Shown: positions 34,481 to 43,609, counted from the stretch's first letter. The stretch is DNA of 52,042 nt from SXXH01 sp041165735 (GCA_046341775.1 JBKDQQ010000070.1:1-52042); one strand, 5' to 3'. Notes: a model not told the origin generated them from the letters alone. A program made the numbers and translations.

Positions 34481-35397
34481 CGCTCCCGCGCCGCGTCCAC
34501 CAAGCGCTTGGCGCCGCGCGCGAGCAGCCTGCGCGCCAATTCCTGGCCGAGGTAGATCGCGTCGTCGAGCAGGCCGTGGACGCGGTCCTCGAGCAGCTCG
34601 GCGCCGTCCTTCGACAGCACGCGCGCCTCGATGGACAGGGCGTTCTCGCTGGCGCGCGCCAGGGCGCCCACGGGCGCGTTGCAACCGCCGTGCAGGTCGT
34701 GCAGCAGCGCGCGCTCCGCCAACGCCTCGGCGAAGGTCTCGACGTCGCCGATGGCGCCCACGGCGCGCTGGGTGGCGCCGTCGTCGCGGCGGCACACGAG
34801 GCCGACGATGCCCTGCGAGGGCGCGGGCAGGAAGCGCGGGGCGCGCAGCACCTGCTTGATGTGGCGCTCGAGCCCGAGGCGCTCCAGGCCGGCGCGCGCG
34901 AGGATCAGAGCGTCCGCCTCGCCGTCGAGGAGCTTCTTCAAGCGCGTGTCCACGTTGCCGCGGATCGGTACGACGACGAGGTCGGGGCGCGCCGCGAGCA
35001 ACATCGCCGCGCGCCGCACCGAGCCCGTGGCGACGCGCGCGCCGGCCGGCAGTTCCTCGAGCGAGTCGTGCGTCGCCGACAAGAACGCGTCCTCGTGCGC
35101 GCCGCGCGCCAGCACGCCAGCCAGCATCAAGTCCGCATGCAGCGTCGTGGGCACGTCCTTCAGGCTGTGGACGCCGACTTGCGCGCGCCCCGACAGCACG
35201 GCGTGGTCCACCTCGGCGGTGAAGATGCCGGTCAGCCCGAAGCGCGAAAGTTCCGTGCGCGCGTCCTTGTCGCCGGCCGATTGGACCACGACGAACTCGA
35301 CCTCGCGCGCGGGGGCCGCGGCGACGAGCAGCCGCCGCGCCTCGTGCGCCTGCCACAAGGCCAAGGGGCTGCCGCGGGTCGCCAGGTGCATCGCCAT
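34477..35397 (-). CDS. hemC: Hydroxymethylbilane synthase (porphobilinogen deaminase)
   Basis: A 306-residue HemC (E. coli 313). Starts MAMHLATRGSPLALWQAHEARRLL, the LATRxSPLALwQA motif. The catalytic Asp region is 'GVHSLKDVPTTLHADLMLAGVL', and the dipyrromethane-carrying Cys is in 'LHDLHGGCNAPVGALA'. It makes a linear tetrapyrrole from four porphobilinogens. It starts 27 bp after hemA and overlaps hemD by 4 bp. Confidence 0.97.
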   Translation of the reverse strand: MAMHLATRGSPLALWQAHEARRLLVAAAPAREVEFVVVQSAGDKDARTELSRFGLTGIFTAEVDHAVLSGRAQVGVHSLKDVPTTLHADLMLAGVLARGAHEDAFLSATHDSLEELPAGARVATGSVRRAAMLLAARPDLVVVPIRGNVDTRLKKLLDGEADALILARAGLERLGLERHIKQVLRAPRFLPAPSQGIVGLVCRRDDGATQRAVGAIGDVETFAEALAERALLHDLHGGCNAPVGALARASENALSIEARVLSKDGAELLEDRVHGLLDDAIYLGQELARRLLARGAKRLVDAARER

Positions 35398-35406
35398 CGT
35401 GCGCGC

Positions 35407-35412
35407 AGGATA
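35407..35412 (-). promoter_or_regulatory. TATCCT element before hemC
   Basis: TATCCT (in GCTATCCT) ends 9 nt upstream of the hemC ATG in the hemA-hemC gap. It is identical to the elements before hemB and ispG. If a promoter, its mRNA would be almost leaderless. Confidence 0.25.
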
Positions 35413-35424
35413 GCGCGCCGAACC

Positions 35425-36669
35425 TCAGAGCCGCTCGAGGAAGCGACGGTACTCGTGCTCGAGCGCCTCTTCGGGTCGCAGGCGCTTGGCGCCGTCCTTG
35501 AGTCGCTCGAGCGTCGCGTGCAGCAGCCGCTTGGACAACTCGTGGGCCAGCTCGACCTCGCGCGGCGTCGCTTGCGCGCCCGCGACGGCATCGAGCGCCG
35601 CGTCGCGCAGCGCCTCGAACTCGCCCTTCAGGCCGCCCAGCATCGGCGCGAGCTGCTGGTACGCGCGCCGGCCGAGGAACTCGTGCGCCTCGTGCACGAG
35701 GATCGGAGTCGCCGCGTCGGCGGCGGCCGAGCGGTCGCGCAGGTTCTCGGCCACGACGCGCGACAAGTCGTCGAGGTCGTACAGCAGCACGTTGCGGGCG
35801 ACCTCCGCCACGGCGGCGTCGACCGCGCGCGGGACCGACAAGTCGAGCACCACGAGCGGCAGGTCGCGCCTCTGCAAGGCGCGCGCGTCGAAGTGGGCGC
35901 GTTCGATCAAGGCGCCTTGGCCCTCGACGCAGGCCACGAGCAGGTCGCAGGCGGCGATGCGCGCGCGCAGTTCCTCCAGGCCGCAGGCCTCGGCGCCGAA
36001 TTCGGCGGCGGCTTCGTGCGCGCGCTGCGCCGTGCGGTTGGCGAAGCACAAGGACTGCACGCCGAGGCCCTTCAGGTGCCGCGCCACGAGCACGCCCGTC
36101 TCGCCGGCGCCCACGACCAGCGCGCGCTTGTTCGAGAAGTGCCCGAGCGCCCGTCGCGCGACGTCGACGCCCACGCGCGCCACGGACAAGGTGCCCTGCC
36201 CGAGGTCGGTCTCGGCGCGCACGCGCTTGCCGGCGTGGAGCGCCCGCGCGACGAGCGATTCGAGTTGCGCGCCCAAGGCGCCCTGCTCTCGCGCGACCTC
36301 GGCGGCGCGCTTGAGCTGGCCGAGCACCTCGCTCTCGCCCACGACGAGCGAGTCGAGTCCCGCCGCCACCCGCAGCACGTGGAACAGCGCCTGCGCGCCG
36401 TGCCATTCGTAGACTTCGCCCGCGGCGGCGTTGCGGAAGAGCTGCGTGCGCACCGCCAAGGCCGCCGACTCGGGTCGCGTCGTCGCCACCAGCGCCTCGG
36501 TGCGGTTGCACGTCGACAGCACGAGCGCCTCTTCGACGCCCTCGACTCCGCGCAGCGCGGCCAGAGCCGCCGGAAGATCGGCGGCCGCGACGACATAGCG
36601 CTCGCGCACGGCGACCTGCGCCGTGCGGTGCGACAATCCGACGAGGACCAATGCGGAGGCACCTTGCAT
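35425..36669 (-). CDS. hemA: Glutamyl-tRNA reductase
   Basis: A 414-residue HemA (E. coli 418). 'LVGLSHRTAQVAVRERY' and 'LVLSTCNRTEALVATTR' with the catalytic Cys54 are diagnostic; the NADPH domain has 'KRALVVGAGETGVLVARHLKGLGVQSLCFANRTAQRA'. The C-terminal dimerisation helices are present ('LERLKDGAKRLRPEEALEHEYRRFLERL'). It reduces glutamyl-tRNA to glutamate 1-semialdehyde and is normally the rate-limiting, regulated step. It starts 3 bp after the upstream HemX-like gene, an arrangement seen in reversed order in Bacillus (hemAX). Confidence 0.97.
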   Translation of the reverse strand: MQGASALVLVGLSHRTAQVAVRERYVVAAADLPAALAALRGVEGVEEALVLSTCNRTEALVATTRPESAALAVRTQLFRNAAAGEVYEWHGAQALFHVLRVAAGLDSLVVGESEVLGQLKRAAEVAREQGALGAQLESLVARALHAGKRVRAETDLGQGTLSVARVGVDVARRALGHFSNKRALVVGAGETGVLVARHLKGLGVQSLCFANRTAQRAHEAAAEFGAEACGLEELRARIAACDLLVACVEGQGALIERAHFDARALQRRDLPLVVLDLSVPRAVDAAVAEVARNVLLYDLDDLSRVVAENLRDRSAAADAATPILVHEAHEFLGRRAYQQLAPMLGGLKGEFEALRDAALDAVAGAQATPREVELAHELSKRLLHATLERLKDGAKRLRPEEALEHEYRRFLERL

Positions 36670-36672
36670 GCT

Positions 36673-37494
36673 TCAGCGCGCTCCGTGCATGGACCAGGGG
36701 GCGAACACCAGCAGCAACGAGGCGGCCAAGGCCACGAAGCCCGCCGAGGCGGCGATGGCGGCGCGACGCGAACCGAAGCCCGGGATGCGCGCCGAGAAGG
36801 CGATCGCGCCGAAGTACAGCCACACCACGAGGGATCCCAGCACTTCGGGGCTGGCGTAGTCGAGCTTCCAGCCGCCGCCCATGTGCGCCAGCGCGATGCC
36901 CACGTTCAGGCCGATGGTGAGGCCGAGGAAGCCGAAGAGCGCCGCGCGGCGCATCATGCGCGCGCAGGTCTCGAGGTCGGGCAGTTGGCCGAAGGTCGCC
37001 CCGAAGCGGCGACCGCGCATCTCGCGGTACAGGACCAGCCACAGCGCGCCGTGCAAGCCGGACACCGCGAGGCCAGCAGCCGCGACGACGCTCGTCAGTC
37101 CGTGCACGATCGACAGGGCGCCGCGCGGCTCGTCGGGAGGCATCTCGACCGGGGCGAGGCCGGATGCGAGCAGTTGGACCAGCGCCGCCACGCCTAGCAC
37201 GACGCCGCCCGAGCCCGCGTTGCGCTCCTCGCGCGCGACGAGCAGCCAGAAGAGCACCGCTGAATACACGACCGCCGACACGGTCGGCCACGGGCCCACG
37301 AGCGGCGTGTCGCCTGTCTGCGCGGCGCGCAGGGCGAACCACGCGCCATGGGCGAGCACGACGGCCACGACCAGCGCGCGACGCAGCTTCGCCACCCGTT
37401 CGTCCGGCGACGCGAACGCGAACCCGTACAAGGCCGCGGCCAGCGCGTAGAGCACCGGCAGCGCGACTTGCAGCAACTGCACGGGTTCCCTCAC
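36673..37494 (-). CDS. HemX/CcsA-like cytochrome c assembly membrane protein
   Basis: A 273-residue integral membrane protein with about eight hydrophobic segments: 'VALPVLYALAAALYGFAFA', 'ALVVAVVLAHGAWFALRAA', 'VSAVVYSAVLFWLLVA', 'GVVLGVAALVQLLASGLAP', 'SVVAAAGLAVSGLHGALWLVLY' and others. 'HMGGGWKLDYASPEVLGSLVVWLYFGAIAF' resembles the Trp-rich heme-handling segment of CcsA/CcmC proteins. The start GTG at 37494 overlaps the hemY TGA by 4 nt (GTGA); further upstream extension runs antisense-like sequence and is not used. In Bacillus, HemX lowers glutamyl-tRNA reductase levels; here it lies just ahead of hemA, so a similar role is possible, or cytochrome c maturation. Confidence 0.85.
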   Translation of the reverse strand: MREPVQLLQVALPVLYALAAALYGFAFASPDERVAKLRRALVVAVVLAHGAWFALRAAQTGDTPLVGPWPTVSAVVYSAVLFWLLVAREERNAGSGGVVLGVAALVQLLASGLAPVEMPPDEPRGALSIVHGLTSVVAAAGLAVSGLHGALWLVLYREMRGRRFGATFGQLPDLETCARMMRRAALFGFLGLTIGLNVGIALAHMGGGWKLDYASPEVLGSLVVWLYFGAIAFSARIPGFGSRRAAIAASAGFVALAASLLLVFAPWSMHGAR

Positions 37495-38942
37495 GCCGCG
37501 TCCTCCCACGACAGGAGTCGCGCCTGCACGCGTCGCGCCGCCTCGCGCCCGGCGCCGACGACCGAGTCGACGGAGATGCCGTCGGTCCACGAGGCCGCCA
37601 CCTCGAGCCCGTCCGCCTGCGCCGCGAGCGCGGCGCGGATGTCGGCCACCAACCGCATGTGCCCGACCCCGAAGGTCGGGATGGCATTGTGCCATCGGCG
37701 CACGTTCCAGTCCGAGAGCCGTGGCGTCGCGCGCATCCCCGAGGCGCGCGCCAAGTCGGCGGCCGCCACGCGCGCGACTTCGTCGTCGTCCAGGCCTTCG
37801 ACCGCGCTGGGGGGCAGGAACACGGCGTAGCTGCGCGCGCCCCGCGGCGCGCGGCCCTCGAACAGCTCGGAGGCGTGGATGGCGCCCCACGCCAGCGGAG
37901 CATCGGGTCGCGAGGCCGCCTCGGGCGGCACCAGGAAGCCGAAGCCGCGCGGCGCGTCCGCCGGCACGGCGCCGGGGGCGAACGCGAGGTGCGCCACGAC
38001 CAGCGACGCGTGCGGGATGGCCGCGGCGCGCGCGCACCACGACCGGTCGAACCAGCGGCCGCACAGGCGAGCCAGCATCGGCGCCGGCGTCGCCAGCACG
38101 ACCGCGCGCGCGTGGAGCGTCGCGCCGCCAGATGTGCGCACGCGCCACAGCCGTCCCGCGCGCTCGACCGTGTCAACCAAACTTGACACACTCGCGTGCG
38201 CTCCGAGCTCGCGCGCCAAGGCCTCGACCAACTCTTGCAGTCCGGAGGGGAACGACACCAGCGCGCCCCGCGGCCAATCCGGGCCGGGCAGGCGCGTCGC
38301 CGGACCCGCCTGCAACGCGCGCGCCGCCTTGAGCAACGAGCCGTGCCTGCAGGTCGCCTCCCACAAGCGCGGGAAGGCGCTGCGCGCGCCCAACGCGCCG
38401 ATCTCCGCGCCGTGCACGCCGCGCACGAAGGCGCCCGCGAGGCGCATGGTGGCCTCGCGCCCGATGCGCGCCGACAAGAACGCCTCGAAGGTCGGTTCCT
38501 CCTCGCCCGGACCCGGCGGATGGAAGCGGCGCAGCGGTTCGGTGGCGATCATCGCCTTGGCGCGCCACGACAACAGCGGCGTACCCAAGAGGCCGCTCGG
38601 CTTGGCTGGCAGCGCCACCAGTCGTCCTGCATGCCACAGGTGGCGTTCGCCGCCGGCGCTCGGGCGTCCCTCGTGGTCGCGCGTGCACACGAGCCGCTCC
38701 GACAGGCCCAGCTCGTCGACCAGCGCGCGGAAGTGCGCGCCGCCGGCCTGCACGGTGTTCGGCCCTTCCTCGAAGAGATGCTCGCCGCGCCGCGTCGCGA
38801 CCACACCGCCGAGTCGCGGGGAGCCCTCCAGCAGGCGCACTTCGACCCGCGCGCGCGCCAAGGCGTGGGCGCAGGCGAGACCGGCCAAGCCGCCACCCAC
38901 CACGACCACGTCGCAATCCGCCTTGACCGGTGCGCCTTCCAC
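37491..38942 (-). CDS. hemY: Protoporphyrinogen oxidase HemY (HemG)
   Basis: A 483-residue FAD amine-oxidase-like enzyme. The FAD motif is 'DVVVVGGGLAGLACAHALARARVEVRLLEGSPRLGGVVATRRGEHLFEEGPNTVQ'; the end has the second FAD-binding region 'ADGLEVAASWTDGISVDSVVGAGREAARRV'. It oxidises protoporphyrinogen IX to protoporphyrin IX with O2. Oxygen dependence contrasts with HemN nearby, which works without O2. It starts 12 bp after the bicupin gene and overlaps the HemX-like start by 4 nt. Confidence 0.93.
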   Translation of the reverse strand: MEGAPVKADCDVVVVGGGLAGLACAHALARARVEVRLLEGSPRLGGVVATRRGEHLFEEGPNTVQAGGAHFRALVDELGLSERLVCTRDHEGRPSAGGERHLWHAGRLVALPAKPSGLLGTPLLSWRAKAMIATEPLRRFHPPGPGEEEPTFEAFLSARIGREATMRLAGAFVRGVHGAEIGALGARSAFPRLWEATCRHGSLLKAARALQAGPATRLPGPDWPRGALVSFPSGLQELVEALARELGAHASVSSLVDTVERAGRLWRVRTSGGATLHARAVVLATPAPMLARLCGRWFDRSWCARAAAIPHASLVVAHLAFAPGAVPADAPRGFGFLVPPEAASRPDAPLAWGAIHASELFEGRAPRGARSYAVFLPPSAVEGLDDDEVARVAAADLARASGMRATPRLSDWNVRRWHNAIPTFGVGHMRLVADIRAALAAQADGLEVAASWTDGISVDSVVGAGREAARRVQARLLSWEDAA

Positions 38943-38954
38943 TCGGCGCCGATC

Positions 38955-39869
38955 CTAGGCGAAGCGGATGTCCAGCGTGCGCAGCCAGGTGTGCAATCCG
39001 GCGTCCTGGACGGGCAGGACGATCGCGTCCTCGTCGGAATCGTTGTGGTGGCTGTGCCACAAGCCCGGAGGAGTGGTGAAGACCGCGCCCGGCTTCCAGT
39101 CGGCCTTGACGGGATCGACGATGCGCCCTTCGGCGTCGAGCGAGTCGCCGATGAGCGTGTAGACGCCCTCCTTGGCCGAGACGCACAAGTCGAGCGCCAC
39201 CGAGTTGTGGCGGTGGGGTTTCTGCCAAGAACGCCGCGGCAGGCGGTTGTAGAGCGACCACAAGGTCGGCGTCAGCGTCAGCGTCAGCGGCGTCGCCTCG
39301 TTCCCGAGCAGGATCCCGTTGCGGTTGCGCTCGCTCGCGCCCTCTTCGGAACCCACTCGCGCGAGTTCCTGGCGCAGACGCTGCGCCGGATACAGGGTGG
39401 GTTGGAAGCGCGGCTCGACGGCGCGCGCGCCAAGGTATGCGTAGAGGGGCGCGTCGTGGACCCAGTACAGCGCCGCGTCGCCGACGGACTCGTGCACGAG
39501 TTCGCCGCAGGACGGCATGGTCCACAAGTCGCCTGCGCTCCAGGCGAGGTCGCCGTGCTCGGACCGCGTGCGTCCCTCGCCGCGCAGGACGAAGGCCATC
39601 TGCGAGCCCGCTTGCGCGCGCGTGCGCAGCGGTTCGCCGGCCGAAAGCACGAGGAAGTTCGCCAGCAGCGCAGGCGAGGTGGCCGGCGCATCCGTGGCGA
39701 GGCGGTGCGACAGGTCGAGCGGCACCACGCGGCTCGCGCCGGGCGCGTGCAGCGACGCGGGGAACACCGCGTACGGCATCTCGGGCACGTTGGGGTCGGC
39801 CGCCGAGGTGTACTCGTAGTAGCGGGCCGTGGTGGTCCAATCGACGAGTCGGGGTTGCTGGGTGCGCAT
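38955..39869 (-). CDS. Bicupin protein, gentisate 1,2-dioxygenase-like
   Basis: A 304-residue protein made of two cupin domains. The C-terminal cupin has metal-ligand-like histidines in 'QKPHRHNSVALDLCVSAKEGVYTLIG' and 'PPGLWHSHHNDSDEDAIVLPVQDAGLHTWLRTLDIRFA'. The N-terminal cupin ('SQMAFVLRGEGRTRSEHGDLAWSAGDLWTMPS') lacks a full HxH set. The layout recalls gentisate/homogentisate-type dioxygenases but I do not assign a substrate. It lies 12 bp upstream of hemY and probably heads the heme operon, with no obvious enzymatic link. A regulatory or heme/iron-related role is conceivable. A GCTAGGCT stretch lies 35 nt upstream. Confidence 0.7.
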   Translation of the reverse strand: MRTQQPRLVDWTTTARYYEYTSAADPNVPEMPYAVFPASLHAPGASRVVPLDLSHRLATDAPATSPALLANFLVLSAGEPLRTRAQAGSQMAFVLRGEGRTRSEHGDLAWSAGDLWTMPSCGELVHESVGDAALYWVHDAPLYAYLGARAVEPRFQPTLYPAQRLRQELARVGSEEGASERNRNGILLGNEATPLTLTLTPTLWSLYNRLPRRSWQKPHRHNSVALDLCVSAKEGVYTLIGDSLDAEGRIVDPVKADWKPGAVFTTPPGLWHSHHNDSDEDAIVLPVQDAGLHTWLRTLDIRFA

Positions 39870-39974
39870 GCGCGAACTTGCCTCGCGGACGCGCGACGAC
39901 GCGTCCGTGTCGACAGCCTAGCGCATGCACGCGGCGGCGGGCCGCGGTCCGGCCCGAACCCGGCCAAAAGGAGC

Positions 39975-40006
39975 GCGGGCGGCCGCCGCGGGTGGCGGAC
40001 GCCCGC
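39975..40006 (-). terminator. Terminator after fliL
   Basis: GCGGGCG pairs with CGCCCGC (7 bp), inner CCGCC with GGCGG. On the minus strand it is followed by CTCCTTTTGG, a short U-run. It separates fliL from the cupin/heme operon. Confidence 0.55.
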
Positions 40007-40048
40007 GCGGGAAACGCGGTGCGTGGTCGGTCGCGGCGAGGTCGCCGC

Positions 40049-40831
40049 TTACTGCACGAGGAACTGCTCGCGGTAGATCCGGCGCACCTGGCCGGGCACT
40101 CCGATCGGCAATTCCCCGCTGAATTCGGGGTTCAGGCCGGTCACGTCGAGGTAGACCGTCTGCTTGTTCTCGTTCTCGACGCGCAAGTCGCGCTCGCGGC
40201 CCTGGAAGGCCACGACCGGCCCCTTGTCGAGCTGGACGGTCTTCTTCTGCGCGTCGACGGCGAGCTTGTGCTGGTGCAGGAACCCAGTCAGCGTGGCGCG
40301 CATGATCGATTCGCCGACCTTCAAGCCCGAGGCGGTGTCGGCCAGCGATTGGCCGTGGCTGTCGCCCACGCACACGGGGAAGAGGATCGGATCGACGGCT
40401 TCGCGCACATCCTCGAGGAACGCGTCCATCAGGGCCAGATCGGTGACTTGGTCGCGCGTGCGCGTCGCCGCGAGCTTGAGCAGGGCGTCCTTGAGCATCG
40501 CCGTGTAGAGCGGATCCTCGGGGCCCGAGCCGCCAAGGCGCGCGTCCACGTAGCTCTGGTCGTAGGCGAAGTACTCGGCGTTGAGCGCCATGACGAGGTA
40601 GCGGCGGCTGCCTTCGCCAGCGAGGTTGACCGTGATGTCCTTCTTCGAGAGCTTGCTCACGAAGGGGCCTTGCAGCACCGGTTCGGGCGCGGGAGGCTCG
40701 GGGACGGCCATGGTCGCCAGCGTGGCGCCCAGCGCGCAGGCCACGGCGAGTCCCACGCCCGCGAAGAGCCCTGCCTTGCTCTTCTTCGGCGCGTCGGCTT
40801 CGCCCTTCTCGGGGTTCTTCTTGTCGCTCAT
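40049..40831 (-). CDS. fliL: FliL-like flagellar basal body protein
   Basis: A 260-residue protein. The start ATG at 40831 gives a short cytoplasmic tail (SDKKNPEKGEADAPKKSKAG), one membrane helix ('LFAGVGLAVACALGATLATMA', about 20-40) and a periplasmic FliL domain: 'FVSKLSKKDITVNLAGEGSRRYLVMALNAEYFAYDQ', 'LLKLAATRTRDQVTDLALMDAFLEDVREAVDPIL'. The last 90 residues extend beyond usual FliL (about 160). FliL tunes stator function at the motor. It lies between hemN and the cupin gene, far from the main flagellar operon. No other stator gene is in the window. Confidence 0.8.
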   Translation of the reverse strand: MSDKKNPEKGEADAPKKSKAGLFAGVGLAVACALGATLATMAVPEPPAPEPVLQGPFVSKLSKKDITVNLAGEGSRRYLVMALNAEYFAYDQSYVDARLGGSGPEDPLYTAMLKDALLKLAATRTRDQVTDLALMDAFLEDVREAVDPILFPVCVGDSHGQSLADTASGLKVGESIMRATLTGFLHQHKLAVDAQKKTVQLDKGPVVAFQGRERDLRVENENKQTVYLDVTGLNPEFSGELPIGVPGQVRRIYREQFLVQ

Positions 40832-40881
40832 GGGGTCGTTCTCGGGCCGGACGCGCGATGCGCTGCCCTCCGGCGCCGGGT

Positions 40882-40911
40882 GAGATGTCGGCCGCCCCAA
40901 CGCGGCATCTC
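40882..40911. other. Inverted repeat upstream of fliL
   Basis: GAGAT pairs with ATCTC and GCCGC with GCGGC, with a 4-nt bulge and 6-nt loop. It lies in the fliL-hemN gap, just beyond the hemN terminator. Role unknown. Confidence 0.4.
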
Positions 40912-40945
40912 AAAAAACACGCGAAAATCCGGACGAATCGCCCGG
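40912..40945 (-). terminator. Terminator after hemN
   Basis: On the minus strand, CCGGGCG-ATT-CGTCCGG forms a 7-bp stem (one G-U pair) with a 3-nt loop, followed by GATTTTCGCGTGTTTTTTG. It ends the hemE-hemN transcript before fliL. Confidence 0.65.
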
Positions 40946-40970
40946 GAAAGTTCTTCCGCGCCGGCGCCGC

Positions 40971-42407
40971 CTACAGCGTGCGCGAGAAGGTCTGCGAGCC
41001 GTCGGCGCCTGCCGCCCGCCGCGCCGCGAGGTACTTGTCGAAGGGTAGGGCCGCGTTGCGCAGGAACAACTGCCCGACGGGGGTGATGCGGATGGCGCGC
41101 GGCTCGAGCACGACCAGGCCGTCGTCGACCATCGGCGCGAGTTGCCGCAGCTCGGAGGCGAAGTGCGCATCGAAGTCGATCGAATGCACCCGCTCGATCT
41201 CGTCCTTCTCGAGCACGCCGTTGCACATCAACCCGACGATCACGTCGCGGCGCAGCTTGTCCTCGGCCGACAGTTGGTGGCCGCGCCAGGTCGCCCAGCC
41301 GCGTTCGTCGATCTTCGCCAGGTACTCGGCTTCGTTGGAGGCGTTCTGCACGAACGCCCCGCCGACCTCGCCGATGGAGGACACGCCCAACGAGACCATG
41401 TCGGAGCCGCGGCGCGTGGTGTAGCCCATGAAGTTGCGCTGCAGCCTGCCCTCGGACAACGCGCGCGAGAGTTCGTCCCCGGGAAGGGCGAAGTGGTCCA
41501 GCCCGATGTAGGTCCAGCCGCCGCTCGAGAAGCGCTCCAGCGCCATGGCGAAGATGGCGAGCTTCGTCGCGGGGTCGGGCGTCGGCTCGGCCTCGAGCGC
41601 CGCCTGGTGCTTCTTCATCCACGGCACGTGCGCGTAGTGGAACAACGCCACGCGCTCGGGGCGGATCTCCAGCACGCGTTCGATCGTGCGCTCGAAGCTC
41701 GCCGGCGTCTGGTGCGGCAAGCCGTAGATCAGGTCGATGTTGACCGAGCCGATGCCCTGATCGCGCGCCGCGTCGACGATGGCGCGCGTCTCCTCCTCCG
41801 ATTGCACGCGCGCGATGGCCTCCTGCACGCGCGGATCGAAGTCCTGCACGCCCAACGAGACGCGGTTGAAGCCGTGTTGCGCCAGCCACGCGACTTGCTC
41901 GCGCGTCGTCACGCGCGGGTCGACCTCGATCGCCACCTCGGCGTCGGGCGAGAGCTCGAAGTTGCGGTCGAAGGCGCGCTGCACGCGCTCCATCTGCGCC
42001 ACCGACAGCTGCGTGGGCGTGCCGCCACCCCAGTGGTACTGGCGCACCTTGCGCCGGCCGATGCCGCTCGCGCCGACGAAGTCGAACTCCTTCTCCAGCC
42101 GATCGAGGTAGGCGTCGATGCGCGGCACGCTCTTCGACACGACCACGTTGCAGCCGCAGAACAAGCACATCTTGGCGCAGAACGGCAGGTGCACGTACAG
42201 CGACAAGGGCTCGTCGGAGCTCGCGGCGCGCGCCAGCAGCTTCGGATAGGAATCCGCGTCGAAGTCGCGCGTCCAATCCACCGCCGTGGGGTAGCTCGTG
42301 TAGCGCGGCGCGTTCGTGGCGTGCTTCTCCAGCAATCCGCGCGCCGCCGCGAGCTCGGCCACGAGGCGCTTGTCGTACACGCCCGGCCCGGGGTTACCGC
42401 CGCTCAC
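40971..42407 (-). CDS. hemN: Oxygen-independent coproporphyrinogen III oxidase
   Basis: A 478-residue radical-SAM enzyme (E. coli HemN 457). The cluster motif is 'YVHLPFCAKMCLFCGCNVV' (CxxxCxxC plus Cys, typical of HemN), with 'QYHWGGGTPTQLS', 'SLGVQDFDPRVQEAI' and 'QRNFMGYTTRRGSDMVSLGVSSIGE' as in true HemN rather than HemW. It converts coproporphyrinogen III to protoporphyrinogen IX without O2. The GTG at 42407 overlaps the hemE TGA by 4 nt (GTGA); the next in-frame Met lies far inside the protein, so GTG is the likely start. Confidence 0.95.
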   Translation of the reverse strand: MSGGNPGPGVYDKRLVAELAAARGLLEKHATNAPRYTSYPTAVDWTRDFDADSYPKLLARAASSDEPLSLYVHLPFCAKMCLFCGCNVVVSKSVPRIDAYLDRLEKEFDFVGASGIGRRKVRQYHWGGGTPTQLSVAQMERVQRAFDRNFELSPDAEVAIEVDPRVTTREQVAWLAQHGFNRVSLGVQDFDPRVQEAIARVQSEEETRAIVDAARDQGIGSVNIDLIYGLPHQTPASFERTIERVLEIRPERVALFHYAHVPWMKKHQAALEAEPTPDPATKLAIFAMALERFSSGGWTYIGLDHFALPGDELSRALSEGRLQRNFMGYTTRRGSDMVSLGVSSIGEVGGAFVQNASNEAEYLAKIDERGWATWRGHQLSAEDKLRRDVIVGLMCNGVLEKDEIERVHSIDFDAHFASELRQLAPMVDDGLVVLEPRAIRITPVGQLFLRNAALPFDKYLAARRAAGADGSQTFSRTL

Positions 42408-43462
42408 GAGGCGCGCGCCTCCTGCGCCGCCCGTCCTTGCACGACGCGGAACACGGCTTCCATCGACGCGGTGGGCACGCCGGGCAGGATGCCGCTGCCG
42501 AGGTTGAAGATGTGGCCGGGCGCGCCGCGGAAGGCCGCCAGCACGCGTCTCGTCTCGCGCTCGACGATCTCGGGCGACGCGAACAGCACGCACGGGTCGA
42601 GGTTGCCTTGCAACGCCACCTTGCCGCCGGTGCGACGGATGGCGTCGGCCGGATCGACGCGCCAATCGAGCCCGAGCACGTCGGCGCCGGTGTCGACCAG
42701 GGTCTCCAGCAGTTGGCTGCAGCCGTTGACGTACAGGATCACCGGCACGCCCAGCGCCTTGGCCTCCTGCACGAGCCGGCGCGTCGACGGCAAGAGGCTC
42801 TCGCGCCAGGTGCGCGCGTCGAAGGCCCCGCCCCAGCTGTCGAACACCTGCAGCACGTCGGCGCCCGCCTCGACCTGCATGCGCAGGTACGGCACGAGGT
42901 TGTCGACGAGGCGCTCGCACAAGCGCGCGAAGCAGGCCGGATCGCCGTGCAACATGCGCTTGGCGTGCTCGAAGTTGCGGCTCGATCCGCCCTCGATCAT
43001 GTAGCTCGCGCTGGTCCACGGCGCGCCGCAGAAACCGATGATGGCGCGTTCGGCGCCCAGCTCCGCGCGCACGCGGCGGATCGCCTCGCCGAGGAAGCCC
43101 GTGTCGCGCCACGCGTCGAAGTCGCGCAGCCGCTCGACGTCCTCGATCGTGCGCACGCACGGGCCGAGCTTGGGGCCTTCGCCCTCCTCGAAGCGCACAT
43201 CGAGGCCCATGGCCGCGTGCGGCACGAGGATGTCCGAGAAGATGACCGCCGCGTCCATGCCGAAGCGCCGGATCGGCTGCAGGGTGACTTCGGCGGCCGC
43301 CTCGGGGGTGCGCACCATGCCGAGGAAGTCGTGGTTCTTCCGCACTTCGCGGTACTCGGGCAGGTAGCGCCCGGCTTGCCGCATCACCCAACCGGGCGCG
43401 CGGTCCACCGGTTGGCGGCGGCAGGCGGCGAGGAAGCGCTCGCGCGGAGTCATGGCGGTCAT
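42404..43462 (-). CDS. hemE: Uroporphyrinogen decarboxylase
   Basis: A 352-residue HemE (E. coli 354). 'APGWVMRQAGRYLPEYREVRKNHDFLGM' is the diagnostic N-terminal substrate loop; 'IGFCGAPWTSASYMIEGGSSRNFEHAKRM' and 'GNLDPCVLFAS' follow. It decarboxylates uroporphyrinogen III to coproporphyrinogen III. Two starts are possible: ATG 43462 (MTAMTPRERFL) and ATG 43453 (MTPRERFL); the upstream one is given. It is coupled to hemN and divergent from chrA (147 bp between starts). Confidence 0.95.
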   Translation of the reverse strand: MTAMTPRERFLAACRRQPVDRAPGWVMRQAGRYLPEYREVRKNHDFLGMVRTPEAAAEVTLQPIRRFGMDAAVIFSDILVPHAAMGLDVRFEEGEGPKLGPCVRTIEDVERLRDFDAWRDTGFLGEAIRRVRAELGAERAIIGFCGAPWTSASYMIEGGSSRNFEHAKRMLHGDPACFARLCERLVDNLVPYLRMQVEAGADVLQVFDSWGGAFDARTWRESLLPSTRRLVQEAKALGVPVILYVNGCSQLLETLVDTGADVLGLDWRVDPADAIRRTGGKVALQGNLDPCVLFASPEIVERETRRVLAAFRGAPGHIFNLGSGILPGVPTASMEAVFRVVQGRAAQEARAS

Positions 43463-43609
43463 TCCCGACACTCTAGCCGCCACGCGCACCCTTTCCTCGC
43501 CGTCGGTGCGTCTCCGTTGCGGACCAGGCGCCGATTCGCGCGTCGGTTCGCGCCACGGCTGGTGGCCGCGCACAATGCCAGGAGCGCGTCGAGGCGACGC
43601 CGCCCCGGC

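Noticed and set aside
36673..38148. A 491-codon version of the HemX-like gene extending upstream
   Set aside because: The added N-terminal part is antisense to hemY in another frame and has no membrane protein character; GTG 37494 overlaps the hemY stop.
40882..40911. Intrinsic terminator for a plus-strand transcript or a sigma-28 promoter for fliL (GCCGACAT)
   Set aside because: There is an A-run, not a T-run, after the hairpin on the plus strand, and no matching -35 for sigma-28; the hemN terminator is the adjacent 40912-40945 hairpin.
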